Of a DNA stretch of 64,000 nt, positions 1 through 11,696 are shown in pieces (position 1 is the first letter of the stretch; each line of letters begins with the position of its first letter). The stretch is from Dysidea avara. Taxonomy: Eukaryota; Porifera; Demospongiae; Dictyoceratida; Dysideidae. Location: assembly GCF_963678975.1 (NCBI RefSeq), contig NC_089276.1:20339226-20403225 (forward strand). Reading direction: 5' to 3'. Made by a program: the position numbers and the translations under genes. Under the pieces are notes generated by a model that saw only the letters and a list, made by a program, of their open reading frames with translations, had not been told where the DNA came from and ran no database searches.

Positions 1-141
1 TTACATGTTCATATACAGTATGTGCTTAATAATATAAACTTACCTGGTTCTTCCATTTGTATCTTTGTTGATACACTCTGTAAACAACATTGGAAAGTAA
101 TAAACAATTTTCTAACAATTCATGTCAACAAATATCTATAC

Positions 142-466
142 AAAAACAGCTAAGCTGTGAAAAAAGAGTGCAGCCTCCAAAAAAGCCAGGTGAAAAAAAA
201 AAGTGAAATCAAAGGTGGCAGCCAAGAAATAACTGTGAAGGTAGGTTAATGGCAAAAGTTTTAATAACAACAATTCAGGTGAATTTGTGTTGCCTTCTCT
301 GAGTTTCACTAGGATTCAGCACCAAATTCACTTGAATTGTAGTTATTAAAATGTTTGCCATTAACCTACCATCACAGTCATTTCTTGGCTGCCACCTTTG
401 ATTTCACATCTTTTTTCACCTGGACTTTTTGGGGGATGCACTCCTTTTTCACAACTTGGCTGTTTT
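142..466. mobile_element. Palindromic MITE, family M1, copy 1
   Basis: The left arm (AACAGCTAAGCTGTGA, then GGTGGCAGCCAAGAAAT) is mirrored by the right arm, ending in ACTTGGCTGTTTT. The arms are about 140 bp with a short spacer, so the whole element can fold on itself. Two more copies with the same ends lie at 8,203 and 12,551. There is no coding capacity. The superfamily is not clear because no target duplication is certain. Confidence 0.8.
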
Positions 467-2024
467 AAAACCAGGCACACGCCCACAGCTGGCCGAAGGG
501 CGCGCGCCTGGTTTACTGAAATTGTTTTCATAAAAGTGTGTGTGTGTGTTGTGTGTGTACCTATCTTCGCACCCACGTTAGCAAAATCGTTAAATAATGG
601 TAAAAGCAGCTTTATGTAAGAAGTAAAAGTGAAATGAAGTCTGTATTAAACTTCTGTACAGGTGAACTTTGCTCTGAACTGGTTTCTTTTCGGTGGACTG
701 AAATACGGGTGTAGCGATGTTCCTCAGACTTTGTAAACTACCTTCCCTTTGAGGTTTTCAGTCATTTAACAGCTGAAAAACAATGGTGCAGGCCTCGTAC
801 ACTACCAGGAATAGCCTATCGCTTCGAGTTGAAAGGGGGCGTATCCCTTACGTACGTGAACAGAAATGAAGAGCAGTTTTGAGGCTTTGTCGAGAGAATT
901 TGTGGGAAAAACACGATAGTCAAACTATAAAATAGTTTAGACTGTTTGTTTAACAAGTGCTTCATTAGCAGTGCATAACAACGTAATTGAACGAATTAAA
1001 AAAATTCATGAATTACGAAATATGAGAATTAGCTAATATTATTGCACAACCCAAACTACCCTATTGTAAAATAGTTGGTTAATACATAGTAGCATCAGGG
1101 GCGGATCCAGGGGGGGGGGGGGGGGGGGCTTTGGGGGCTGAACCCCCCCCCCCCCCCCCCCTTCATATTTAGGCTTTACTTGATCAATATGCTGAGTATT
1201 ATAATGAAATTTTGTCTTAGCATAATTATATGATCACTAATAATACAAATACTCATAAAACCACCTTATAAACGTCTTTCCAAGGTATTATCAGTGGATT
1301 TATGCAACAAGGACCCGAATCAGCATTGGAGGTTTACAAGATCGAGATACTCTAATAGAGCAGTCAGCTAACTACTCTAATAGAACATTCACTGGAAACA
1401 TGTAGTTGGTTCTGTTATGGAATTTTTCCAAATCTGCCTGCACCTATACATGCAATGAAATGAATTGGTCTGTTTAAAGGGCTTCATTCATCTACTTGTG
1501 TATGACAATACTTAATTCAGGTTCACAATTTCCATTGAAAATGCTCTCAGATTCAATCTTGTATTGTTCAAATTTTAAAATTTTCCACTTTCAACATTAT
1601 TTTTCTAACATGCATCTATTCAGTGTTGTGCAATTTTGAGAGGGGTGCATCATGTACTTGGTTGTCTGTACCTACCCAAACTTTTCCATTAGCAAAATGC
1701 TTCAGAGAGCCATACCTATAATCTAAAGGCAGTATATAAAATATCTACAGGCAGAAAATATTATGAATTTTATGTGGAAATGTCTCCAAATTGCAGTGTT
1801 TTAGCATCTATTTTTCAAAATTTTCCTGGGGGGGCATGCCCCCAGACCCCCCTAGTTCCAGCATGCTTTGCACACCTCTACCCAAGAGATTAGTACCTTG
1901 AGTTAGCCCCCCCCTTTTATAAATCCTAGATCCGCCCCTGAGCATATACTATCTATGGTTAATTCCAGATGAGTTAGCTAGCTGCATGGCACCTGGTTTT
2001 TAGAAGTAACACAACATCAACTTG
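467..2024 (+). repeat. Dispersed repeat R1, copy 1, split by a hAT-like insertion
   Basis: It matches 22,537-23,326 along its length: a hairpin start (AAACCAGGCAC...GCCTGGTTT), a GT run, the GGGGGCGTATCCC segment and the end GATGAGTTAGCTAGCTGCATG. Start and end carry AAACCAGGCAC and a GTGCCTGGTTT-like inverted end, as in a DNA transposon. The match is interrupted from 1,096 to 1,945 by the insertion listed next. No protein is recognised. Confidence 0.75.
1096..1940. mobile_element. Non-autonomous DNA transposon with CAGGGGCGGATC ends and 5-bp TSD (AGCAT)
   Basis: It starts CAGGGGCGGATCC, ends GATCCGCCCCTG, and is flanked on both sides by AGCAT. The left end carries runs of G and C. The uninterrupted R1 copy at 22.5 kb gives the empty site. 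Two more copies with the same ends and exact 5-bp duplications lie at 44,768 and 45,363. The ends resemble hAT elements, but a 5-bp duplication is shorter than the usual 8 bp of hATs, so the superfamily stays open. There is no transposase. Confidence 0.85.
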
Positions 2025-2224
2025 TTTGTATAGATATCATTTATTTTTGAATACTCCAAAGCAGGCCTTTGGCCAGCTTTAGAGTTTCTTTTACTTGTCT
2101 TTTCCTTTACTGCAGAAATGAGGAAGACATCAAGAGCTGAACTGATTCTCTGGATATTTTTTATGATGAATTTTTTTTACAAAAATTAATACTGTATGAA
2201 AATTATCACATATCCTCTGTCCAG

Positions 2225-2640
2225 GTAGACTAGCTTGTAGCAGAAATCTCTACAAGGTAACTTGTTTGTAGTTGACTTCAGACTTCTAATGTAGCTGGAC
2301 TCTCTTCAGAATGACTTCTTGTAGCTGAATGACTTCTTGTAGCTGACTTCTTCTACAAGGTGACTTGTTTGCAGCTGATTCAGAATGCTTCACAGGGTGT
2401 TTGTTTGTAGCATGAACTCTGTACAGGGGAACTTGTTTGCAGTTGAACTCTCTACAGGGTGACTTGTTTGTAACTGAACTCTGTACAGGGTGATTTGTTT
2501 ATAACTAAATTCTCTACAGGGTGACTTGCTTGTAGTTGAATTCTCTACATGGTGATTTGATTGTAGCTGAATGCTCTAACAGAGTGACTTATTACGTAGC
2601 TGAATGTTCTATTAGGGTGATCGCACTATTAGAGTATCTT
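2225..2640 (+). repeat. Degenerate 31-bp minisatellite
   Basis: About twelve tandem units of a 31-bp sequence with core CTCTACAGGGTGACTTG followed by TTTGTAGCTGAA. Units at the 3' side are closest to each other; the 5' units are more diverged and variable in length. It grades into a CTATTAGAGTATCTTGAT motif seen elsewhere in the window. Confidence 0.75.
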
Positions 2641-3159
2641 GATTTGTGCACTTGTTACACCTAGTTGACTCTCGTAGTGTAACTCAGTGATTTTTAATGT
2701 AAACTACTGAAACATCGTTCTAAAATACGTAATTAATCTACCTCTCTACCTATTTTCAGCTGATTTCAATAGCTAGTTTGCCTGGTAGGTGTGGCAAGTA
2801 ATACCTTTTTATTAAGAAAACTCAATTGTGCACCTTTAACACATGGTTGGCATTTTTGTTATAACTCCATGACTGTTAGCGTGATTTCTTTCAAATTACA
2901 AAAGGTTTGTACTGCGATATTAATCCATATACAGACCGATTTTCAAGTTATTCTGTCAAGTGGTTTACCCTGTAGACATGCACAACTCCCCTGTTCTTTG
3001 TCTGATTTCTGTACTAAAATTGACTGTAAATGAGCAGTATTATGCTCTTACTGCCCTCCAAATTTTAACTAAATCAACCAAAGCACACGTGAATTATTTT
3101 CTAAAGTGTACAAAAAGAAGATTAAGAAGAAAAATACAAAGAAAATAAGACGAACCTTA
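2641..3159. other. No recognisable gene
   Basis: AT-rich DNA. Short open frames between 2,791 and 3,148 lack any recognisable domain. The segment probably belongs to the 5' side of repeat R2 that follows. Confidence 0.4.
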
Positions 3160-3378
3160 AAGGCACGTATCTCAGTGATGGATGGGCGGATTCACCTCAA
3201 ATTTGGAATGGGAGGTTCCCTACCATGAGGGAGTTTCCACAGCAAAAATGGGTCTTACCATTATCGAGCTATGGATGTGCGAAAATGGCATTTTCTTGGT
3301 TCCTGTAAAATACACACTTGTCTGTTGCACAGCCGCACTGGCTGTACTTGGCCACACGACACACTATTGTGTGTCTTA
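3160..3378 (+). repeat. Dispersed repeat R2, copy 1
   Basis: Shared landmarks are CTATGGATGTGCGAAAA, TTTTCTTGGTTCC and the end ACTTGGCCACACGACACACT. Related copies lie at 4,745-5,215 (inverted), 12,345-12,500 (inverted) and 12,950-13,175. The open frame here is not conserved between copies, so the repeat looks non-coding. Confidence 0.65.
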
Positions 3379-3398
3379 ATACATTCTTTTATATAAAG

Positions 3399-3730
3399 CA
3401 GAGATGCAACAATATATCGTGTATCATATCATTTTAAGATATTATCGCTGTATCGATACAAAGTTCAAACCGTATTGATATATCGCGTATTGTGATATAT
3501 CGACATATCGTGGCTTGTTAACATGGCTGACAATCAAATTATTGTACATCGTGGTTAACCTGAATAGTATGTAATGCTTCTCAAAGAAAAAACAGCTCAT
3601 TTATTTCCGTTAAAAACCTACACAGACTATTGTTTAGAACTCTATTTTGTATCGAGCAATATATCGCTGTGTCATGATATACCAGAGGCAATATATCGAT
3701 ACGTCTATACAATGTATCGTTGTAACTCTA
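3399..3730. mobile_element. hAT-type MITE with exact 8-bp TSD (ATATAAAG)
   Basis: Left end CAGAGATGCAACAATATATCG; right end, read inward, TAGAGTTACAACGATACAT. Both ends are flanked by ATATAAAG, an exact 8-bp duplication as expected for hAT transposition. The interior is full of ATATATCG palindromes and has no coding capacity. Confidence 0.85.
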
Positions 3731-3775
3731 ATATAAAGTACTAGCACTTAATTAATCTTACAACTGAAACAAGCT

Positions 3776-4115
3776 ATGAAGAGGAGACTTGACTCAATCC
3801 ACAAAGAGCTTGTTATTTCCATATATTCCTCCATGTGTTAGGCACATAAGTGTTTTCAGAGTAACTCCAAACGCTTCCAGCAAATTTCTATGAAATTTTA
3901 AAATTAGCTTAATTTTGTATTACATAACTGACTAACTAGCCAACTAGCAGATGCCTTCAGCCAAGCATAACTCTAGGCTACAGGCTTAATTTCTTCTCTG
4001 TTAGATGTTGCTTCAGTCCAAGACAAGCATTTTTATCAGCTACGGTAGCTACAATGTACAATGCATGCATCATGGACCTACCTTTGTCCTCTTTTGTGTC
4101 CCATTTCTTTCTCCA
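3776..4115 (+). repeat. Dispersed repeat R5, copy 1
   Basis: Shares GATGCCTTCAG.CAAGCATAACTC, CTACAGGCTTGATTT-like and TGTCCTC.TTTGTGTCCCATT landmarks with 13,640-14,065. No protein is recognised. Confidence 0.6.
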
Positions 4116-4149
4116 CTACCATGTAGGTAGATTGCACAGCAAAAATAGT

Positions 4150-4395
4150 GTTCCAATACTACATATTCTAACCCCATCTTTATTCAGTATTGGAACAACA
4201 GTTTTATAAAACTCCCCATAACGAGACAAAACGAACCTCAAATCTACAAATGACTCTAATGTTATTCACTATTAAGTGCTGTGGTCTATTTTTGTTTGAG
4301 CCGAGGTAGAATTTGTGGACTATTGGTTCCAACAACAAAACATAGACGGAATAAATACAGTCAGTATTTGTGCATGAAATATGCTGTGTTGGCTG
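4150..4395 (+). repeat. Dispersed repeat R4, copy 1
   Basis: Inverted match to 10,440-10,690: GTGTTCCAATACTA, the AATGACTCTAATGTTATTCACTA segment and ATAGACGGAATAAATACAGT occur in both, in the same order on opposite strands. The second copy lies in the intron of the CARD-like gene. Confidence 0.65.
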
Positions 4396-4720
4396 AATTG
4401 ATTGTGACTGGATTGATTGCAGAGGCACTTCTTGTACTATTCTTCGTTTGCAATGGTGTATTACAGGCAGATCATAGCTAAATTGAAGCAGAAGAGCATC
4501 TTCGCATATCAGTAGCTGATAGTCAGGGCATATGTTCAGTTGTGATTTCTACAGTGACTGAATTGATTGCAGAGGCACTCCTCATGCTCTTCTTTGCTTT
4601 TACCACTGTACAATGAGTGGAACATAGTCGAAAATGAAACGTAATGCCCACTTCATGTTTCAGTAATTGAAAGTCAGAGTACATGTTCAGTTCCCCAATT
4701 TTACAATTTGTTTAGCACCA
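4395..4720 (+). repeat. Tandem pair of repeat R3
   Basis: Two successive units of about 150-170 bp, each with GATTGCAGAGGCACT, a TTCTTCTTTGC-like stretch, a TGGAACATAG-like stretch and ATGTTCAGTT. A third unit lies at 9,220-9,420. Confidence 0.6.
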
Positions 4721-4744
4721 TTCTTTTCTTTGCTGTGGAATATG

Positions 4745-5215
4745 TGATCAAGACACATGGTAGTGTGTCGTGTGGCCAAGAAAGCTGGCACACCACACCA
4801 TGAGTATATTGACAGGAAGAAAGAAAACAGCTTTTTCACGTGTGCATAGCTCCATTGGCCCTACTCCAAAGCACACCATTTTTGCATCATAGCTGTCTGC
4901 CAGGTAGGCAAGGCTACACAGCAAATTTGATTACATTCGGAACAGCCATTTGTGAGATATGAGTGTTCAAAGCTTCGTTTTAATTTCTTCTTATGTCTTC
5001 TAGGGGCTTCTTTTTTTTTTGCACACTTTTCAAAATTTGCTATAAAATGAAAACATGTAATGCTATAAAATGCAAACGTGTAACTCGATTGCCTCGATCT
5101 TTGGCACAAATGAAGAACATGTAATAGTGGATTCACATACCAAGTTTGTTGTGAATCTGAGGAATATCCAAGGAGTTGTGAACATTTATGCACGTAAAAA
5201 AAGATCAAACTTCAG
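4745..5215 (-). repeat. Dispersed repeat R2, copy 2
   Basis: Read on the minus strand it matches the other R2 copies: CCTGGCAGACAGCTA, a GAGCTATG segment, TTTTCTTTCTTCCTG and CTTGGCCACACGACACAC. A 115-codon open frame over this copy has no domain and is not kept in sister copies. Confidence 0.65.
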
Positions 5216-5249
5216 TAACGCCTATAGGATAAACCGAGTATAGGAATAT

Positions 5250-7655
5250 TTTTATTTTCCAAGAAATGTACAGCCTCAGTTTGAGGATTAACGCACATAT
5301 GAAACATGCATACAAAATGTTTTACAATGTGATTGATTATGGGATTACTGATTGGTAGGGGAAAGTAATAATAATTTCAGTTGGTGCTTAAAAATTTGTA
5401 ATGATTGTTGTTGGATTAGGTCAGGTGGGAGTGAATTCCACAGTTTTATTGATCTAGGGAAGAATGAATTACTGTACTGATTGGTCCTTGCATAGATGTG
5501 ATGAAATCTTTGGTCATGTCCTCTGGTGTTGGAAGTGACAGGGATTAAATCAACAGGAGATGATATATCAATGAGATCATGAACAATTTTGTAGAGGAGG
5601 GTGATACTGGATACTTGTCTGCGGTATTCTAAACTGGCAATGTTAAGGTCAATGAGCATGTTGGATACGCTGCTGAAATGTGAGAAGTCAGCCAAAATGG
5701 ATCTTGCAGATTGCCTCTGTACTCTTTCAAGCTTATCAATATCTCTTCTGATGTGAGGGGACCAGACAGGATTGGCGTATTCTAAGATTGGTCTTATCAT
5801 GGCATTATAACATTTCAATTTAATTTGTGCTGGGCAGGACTTAAGACTTCTCTGTAGGAATGCTTTGACTGATAGAGCTTTGGATGTGATGTTAGTAATA
5901 TGTGTGGACCAAGACAAGTCATTGGTGATTGTAACTCCTAAATATTTGGTAGATGAAACTTCTTTGATAGAGATGTCATTAATGATGTAGTTGTAGACGA
6001 TTGGATTGTGTTTACGAGTAATTCTCATGAATACACGTTTATCAGGATTAAAAAACATACCAGATCTAGTGCCCCATTGCGATAAGGAGTTGAGATCATT
6101 TTGAAGTGATAAACAGTCGGATGTAGAGTGAATAACGGTATAAAGTATGGTATTGTCAGCATACAGACCAATGTTGGCATTGATTGATAATGGGAGGTCA
6201 TTAATATAACATAAAAATAATAGAGGGGCTAAGATTAAACCTTGGGGGACACCCAAGTTAACTGCATGTGACTCACTGGTTGAACCGTCAAGAATTACTT
6301 GTTGATGCCTACCGATGAGGAAGTTTTGTAGCCATGTTAGTAGTTCCCCTCTATTACCATAGTAGGACAATTTGTTACATAAACGGTGATGGGGGACTTT
6401 ATCAAATGCCTTAGATAGATCTAGAAAAATGATATCAATTTGAAAGCCAGAGTCAAGAGATTTAGAAATGTTGTTTATGGTAGTAATAAGTTGTGATTCG
6501 CATGATCTTCTAGGTCGGAAACCATGTTGTTGGTCACAGAGAATATTTATTGATTCTAGGTGGGAGAAGAGATGAGTGTGAATTAGGCGCCCCATGATCT
6601 TGCAGTTGATACTGGTTAGCGATATTGGTCTGTAATTGGATGCAAGTGTTTTGTCTCCTTTTTGAATACAGGTACAATATTAGCACATTTCCAGTCCATG
6701 GGAAGTTCTCCTTGATGAAGTGATGAATTGAAGATCAGAGATAGTAACGGAGCAATTTCTTGAGAGGCTAATTGAAATAAGTGTGATGGGATTTTGTCTG
6801 GTCCTGGTGCTTTATGAACATCCAAAGTTGTTAGGAGCTGGGAGACGTCAGTATAAATAATGGAAATAGGTTGTATGTCAGGATAAGGGCTTTCATCTGG
6901 TGTGAGAGTAGACTGGGTGTCCTAGGTGGTAAACACTGAGCTAAAATAATTGTTGAGGATATTAGCTTTGTGGGTGGAATCAGTGATGGTATGACCAATA
7001 TGTGACAGTGGGGGTATTCCAATGTGATCCAATGTTTGCCTTTTGATATACGACCATAGTTTTTTTGAATTAGCTGTGGAACTGGAATCAATGAGCTTCG
7101 AAAAGTAGTCATTATAGGCTTGATGGCATTCTTTTTGAACTAGATGTTTAAGAGTTTTATAATATTGCCAGGCGGTAGGTGAGTGTGATCAGCGATACTG
7201 AGCATAAGCTCGCTTCTTTCGTCTACCAAGTCTTTTAATGTAGGTGGTGATCCATGGTCGGTTTGATGTCTTGTTCGAAGATAACTTGCTAGGAACCAAA
7301 GTGTCCAGACAGAAGTCACAAACAGATTTAAAGTCAGTCCACAACTAGTTGATTGGTGTGTCAGTGGTGTTGGAATGCAGATATTCATTGCTAAAGTCAT
7401 AAAAGAAGTTTCTTATTAAGCTAGAGTCTGCTCTGTTCCACAGGTAAATTTTTCTTCTCTGTTGTTTTTGCACAAAGATGCTAATGTTGGATTTGGTCAG
7501 TACAGCTTCATGGTCAGAAATGCCAGCTATAGGTGTACAATAATTAATTAAAGAGGGTCTACTGGTTAAAAAGATATCTAGTGTGTTGCTTAATCTGGTT
7601 GGAAAGTCAACGATCTGAATAACTTGACAATTGGTGTGTAGATAGACTGATCATC
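5250..7655 (-). mobile_element. LINE family A (CR1/jockey-like), 5'-truncated
   Basis: The minus strand reads, in order, the C-terminal part of an APE-type endonuclease (about 7,640-7,430, with GISDHEAVL), a linker (7,400-6,830), the start of reverse transcriptase (6,825-6,616, KAPGPDKIP) and the rest of RT plus C-terminal region (6,595-5,345). ORF1 and most of the endonuclease are missing, so the copy is 5'-truncated as is usual for LINEs. Several frame changes and stops separate the pieces. The 3' end is an A-rich tail near 5,250. A 3'-only copy of the same family lies at 40,042-40,305. Confidence 0.9.
5345..6595 (-). pseudogene. LINE A reverse transcriptase, 416-codon open stretch
   Basis: Clear RT motifs in order: QHGFRPRRSC (about residue 24), IIFLDLSKAFDKVPHHRL (about 54), GVPQGLILAPLLFLCYIND (about 114), LYADNTILY (about 144) and STKYLGVTI (about 215), then a C-terminal region with ILEYANPVWSP typical of CR1/jockey-like ORF2. 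The catalytic box reads YADN instead of YADD: the second aspartate is Asn. The GVPQG box is also altered (usually GVPQGSILGP). The start codon of this frame is internal to the domain, so this is a fragment of ORF2, not a separate gene. It is almost certainly inactive. Confidence 0.9.
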
Positions 7656-7659
7656 GTAG

Positions 7660-7890
7660 CAGTGCCTTTTAATAGTTTAAATAGCAATAGAATTACAGTG
7701 ACAAAGTTATAAAACAAAAATCAAACAAGTATAAAATTGCAGAATTGAGATACTCTAATAAAGCAGTCACCACGGGGTAAAAAAGGTGTACAAACAATGT
7801 CAAAAAAACAAAACTTTACCAGAGTTTGAACCAGGGACCTCCATACCTAACACTTGCATCCTTAACCACTGAATCACTGCTGTCTTGGCT
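7660..7890 (-). mobile_element. tRNA-derived SINE or tRNA pseudogene
   Basis: The minus strand carries a pol III A-box-like GATTCAGTGGTTAAGGATG (7,857-7,875) and a B-box-like GGTTCAAACTC (7,822-7,832), spaced as in a tRNA. The anticodon and T arms do not fold cleanly, so it is not an intact tRNA. Downstream lies a TGACTGCTTTATTAGAGTA motif that recurs elsewhere, then AT-rich sequence up to the LINE junction. Confidence 0.6.
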
Positions 7891-8202
7891 AATCACCTCA
7901 CTTAATTTCTGCTTTATAAGTGAATTTCTAGTTTAAATCTGCTTATAATTAAATGTTTGTACTTTCATAGATCTACCAATAGAAGTACTAGAACATTCTA
8001 TGTATGTTCTATTAGAAGTCTTCAAAAATGTGCGAGTATTACAATAACATTATCAAATATTGAAGTAAATAATGTAATGCAATACATTTATAAGCCTGTC
8101 TTCAATAATCATCATTGTGTCTGCGTAGAAAAGAAGAAACGTGAGTAAAAATACCCCTCAAAGTCAGCCATAGCCTGGTTTTTGGGGTCTTATAAAGTAG
8201 TG

Positions 8203-8435
8203 AAACAGCCAAACTGTGAAAAAATGGTGCGGCCTTAAAAAGCCTGGGTGAAAAAGAAAGGTGGTGGCCAAGAAATGGCTGCAATGGTGTTAATGGTAAA
8301 ACAATGGCTGTGTGCATTGTTAAAATTTATTAGCATTAACATCATTGCGGCCATTTCTTGGCCGCCACTTTCGATTTCATAACTTTTCACCCAGGCTTTT
8401 TAAGGCCACACCATTTTTCACAGCTTGGCTGTTTT
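8203..8435. mobile_element. Palindromic MITE, family M1, copy 2
   Basis: Arms of about 110 bp beginning AAACAGCCAAACTGTGAA and ending CACAGCTTGGCTGTTTT. Both arms carry the GGCCAAGAAATGGC block. Same family as 142-466 and 12,551-12,820. Confidence 0.8.
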
Positions 8436-8514
8436 GTGTGGATGGTAATGAATTATGTTATTATGAAAGAGTAAACACATTGGTATAAGGAAAAATTAGA
8501 AGTTTTATGTTTGA

Positions 8515-8732
8515 GTAGGGATCATAGAAATAACAGCAATGAAATAAGGTAGGTCATCTATGCCTGCCAGACATTTACAGTAATCTCTACTTATTTACTC
8601 AACTGCATATGGTGGATTTTGTTAAGAGAGAACTAAAGTAATCACTACTTATACTACTGAATTAAAAGTCCACTTATTCAATTTTACTTAAACCTCCCTT
8701 ATTTCACCGCATTTTATTTCTATGATCCCTAC
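8515..8732. mobile_element. Tc1/mariner-type MITE, family M2, copy 1
   Basis: Inverted ends of about 40 bp, GGGATCATAGAAATAA on the left and its complement TTATTTCTATGATCCC on the right, bounded by TA on each side. A related element with the same terminal motif lies at 14,528-14,782. No transposase. Confidence 0.75.
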
Positions 8733-9219
8733 CTGGATCTGAAAAAACTCGGCATAATTGTGCAGGCCTATAAACATTACAGTACAAAGCATTGATTACA
8801 ATGGGTAAAATACTTGAAAAAATCTGTTAATTTTTTGAATACTTTGTTCTTAGTAAAAAAGGATGTGACGATAAAATTCTGCAAGGATATCATTTTATTC
8901 GCCTACTTAAGAGTTCAAATTTTTTTTGTTTCATTGCAGTAGACAAAAGGATATACTGTACATAAGCTATGAGCGATAGTGCACGATCAATCTTTCTTCA
9001 CTGCATTCATAAGTTACAATCGTATTAGTCAGTGCCTGCAATTTATTTTCCCTAGGCTTGTTGTACAAATCGATTTTCTGTTGCTGTTATTTTGTAGGGC
9101 TTTAACTCTGAAAGTTATTGCTGAAAATTTGTCAGAAAATACACTTGACTGTAGATAATTAATAATCGTAGATTATAAATGCGTAATTAATAATCAACAA
9201 TTCAAAAAATGCACGATCG
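8733..9219. other. No recognisable gene
   Basis: AT-rich spacer with no open frame, RNA gene or inverted repeat that I can recognise. Confidence 0.4.
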
Positions 9220-9420
9220 GGTGTTTGCAGATCAGAGGCACTTCTTGTATACTTTTTCATTTATATTGTTGTATAACAGGTGGAACATAGTTGAAAACAA
9301 AGTGGAATGGCCATTTCACTTTTCAGTAATTGATGGTTGGAGCACATGCTCAGTTGCTTGATTAATTTTTATAATATTTCTGGTTTCATTCCTTCCTTTG
9401 ATGCTGTAGTGTTGGTTCAC
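9220..9420 (+). repeat. Dispersed repeat R3, single unit
   Basis: Matches the tandem units at 4,395-4,720: CAGAGGCACTTCTTGTA, GGTGGAACATAGT and GAGCACATGCTCAGTT. Confidence 0.55.
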
Positions 9421-9629
9421 CAGTCACTATGTTACAATTTTCGATTTGAGTGAATAATGATCATAGGAACGATTGTCCATACCTGCAGCTATACCTCGTG
9501 ATGGACATTTACTTCATACTTCAGTCATATACAGTAGCTTGTCAATGGCTGAAATATGTACAGATCAAAAGTTCACTAGTAAAGCTGCAGGTGTAGACGA
9601 TCTCTCTTGTTTTTGCAATTGCTGTTTAT

Positions 9630-10393
9630 CTATGATACCGATGTAAAAGCTTCACTTATACTTGTTGCTTTATAAACTAGCATACACTGTACCTCAAGTG
9701 TTGGAATTCTACTGTCAAATACAATGACTCCATCTATTTTAAGACTCATAAACAACTTTTTCTGCAAAGCTTCATTGAGGTGTAAAGCTTTCTCATGTAA
9801 TCCCTCAACAGCAGCCACAGGGACAAGCCATACAAACTCAACAGAATCACTTCTATTGTACTCAACACACTGAAATTGTCCCAACGTTTCTGAAATATAA
9901 GTGTCTATTGTGAAGCAATCTTCTAGAACAATTTCATCATAATCTTTATCTACTATACCGATCATCTTGCAGTATTCTGGAGGGACAGGTTTGTTCCATA
10001 TTTTGAACATGTCATTAATTTCTTTAAGTTTTTGATTGTATTTAATTTTAGCTTCAAATTTTTTAAACAATTCTAAAGCATTTGTTGATCCTACTCTTTT
10101 GATGATCACAGGAAGGAGGTGATGACTATTCCAACTCCAGTGAGGACGGATCACATCAAAAATGTCAAAAATAGATTTGCTTTTCTTTATAGTATTAATT
10201 TCTCTTTGGCTAAATATAGGAATATTGTATTTATCTGTCGTATGAGTACAAAGTAGTTTGACTTTTTCAAGTTTATCTCCAACACAGCTGCTATTCAATA
10301 CTTCTGCTATATCTGACACAACAGCTCCAAACTCAATACTGGTTTGATCTGGTGAAGTGAACACTTGCACTTCTTGTAAAGGAGCTGATGGTG
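9630..10393 (-). CDS. CARD-like host gene, last exon
   Basis: The last coding exon of a minus-strand gene. The acceptor is TTTACACAG at 10,394-10,402 and the exon encodes 253 residues plus a stop. The frame joins the upstream exon in phase 1 (G plus CA makes Ala). Residues from about KLEKVKLLCTHTT to FKKFEAKIKYNQKLKEI are rich in amphipathic helices, with the conserved-looking block FDVIRPHWSWNSHHLL. The C-terminal part (FVWLVPVAAVEGL...) looks like an alpha/beta region. I believe similar regions occur in uncharacterised invertebrate death-fold proteins, but that is recollection, not a search. There is no signal peptide or membrane segment in this exon. The open frame continues upstream into the intron over repeat R4, which is not coding. 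The biochemical role is unknown; a scaffold in innate immune or cell-death signalling is the inference. Confidence 0.75.
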
Positions 10394-10439
10394 CTGTGTA
10401 AATACATATAATATTATAAGAACCATACACACAATCATG

Positions 10440-10690
10440 AGTAAACACAGCATAATTCATACACAAATACTGACTGTATTTATTCCGTCTATGTTTTGGT
10501 GTTGGAACCAATATTCCAAAAATTCTATCTTGGCTCAAACAAAAACAGACCACAACACTCAATAGTGAATAACATTAGAGTCATTTTAGATTTGAGGTTT
10601 GTTTTGTCTCATTATAGGGAGTTTTTAAAAATAGTTGTTCCAATACTAAATAAAGACAGAGTTAGAATAGGTAGTATTGGAACATTATTT
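10440..10690 (-). repeat. Dispersed repeat R4, copy 2 (intronic)
   Basis: Inverted match to 4,150-4,395. It sits in the intron of the CARD-like gene just upstream of the last exon. Confidence 0.65.
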
Positions 10691-11640
10691 TTTGCTGTGA
10701 AAGTTTATTATTGTTAATTATGATGATATCTTAGCTGATTTTGCATTTATATTTGAGCACAGGCAATGCAGGAAATGATAATTTTGTAGGGCCATACTAT
10801 GTTAATAATGTTTTGCAATTGTACAAAATCTATACCAAGTAGCTAGTGTTATTTTTGAGGTGAAGTTACCAATTACTGTAGATTCGATGTACTGTACTAC
10901 ATTGTCATTGTAGTATAATATAGTCATGCTCATAGCCTTATATTTTTTGCAGTCCTGGTAGTTTGACTGATGTGTGACTACATATGTACGTGATTGTTTT
11001 GCCAAACAAGGAAATGTCGAAATGACCATATAAATACACATACATAAATGTCTATGGTAAATGAAAACATAACTATTCTTCAAAAAATAACTAGGGAGAA
11101 AGCGAAAGGCACCATAAGCACATAATTATTTTGTGGCCTATAGTATGTTCACGTTGAGCTGAATCCTCAAAAACATTTAATAACTCATGGATGCAATTAC
11201 ACATGATCTTGAAATTTGGCTCATTTGTAGTACTACTTGACCCGCTAAAAATATTTCAAAATCTTATTGTTCAAATGTTTGACATAATATTTACGGCCAA
11301 TCAAATTTTTCACAACACATTTCCTATGGAGAAGCCATATAAGTACAGTGTCCATTACAGCCCTTTCCCGAACTTGTAATGGAGCCAAACCACACGTGTC
11401 TGTTGTTGACATCTTTGCTGTTACCAATAATCATCTGGTTGGCTGAAATGTTAACTCTGTTGAGAAAAATCCACTTTTAATTTTTAGCTGTTTTTCAGGA
11501 TTCAAGCTCAACGTGAACATACTATAGAAGTCATGATTTAATCATTTGTATCATAATAATTATTTCATTATAATGTTATTGTACAGATATATAAAGAGAT
11601 AGATGCAATTATGTATGTATATTGTACACATTCCAGTACT
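10691..11640. other. Intron of the CARD-like gene
   Basis: Nothing recognisable. The sequence CACGTTGAGCTGAATCCT near 11,150 and an inverted GATTCAAGCTCAACGTG near 11,498 frame about 380 bp, followed by a shared ATAGTATGTTCACG/CGTGAACATACTAT, so a decayed inverted-repeat element probably lies between about 11,138 and 11,526. Confidence 0.5.
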
Positions 11641-11696
11641 TTACCTATAAGCACGTATACAAATAATGTATGAAGTATATACACACATTATCTTAC

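Noticed and set aside
4861-5208. 115-codon frame on the minus strand as a gene
   Set aside because: Lies in repeat R2 and is not open in sister copies.
7812-7890. Intact tRNA gene on the minus strand
   Set aside because: Boxes A and B are good but the anticodon and T arms do not fold.
9630-10562. A single 310-codon gene starting MSVVVCFCLSQD
   Set aside because: The first 56 codons cross an intronic repeat (R4) and a splice acceptor; the exon starts at 10,393.
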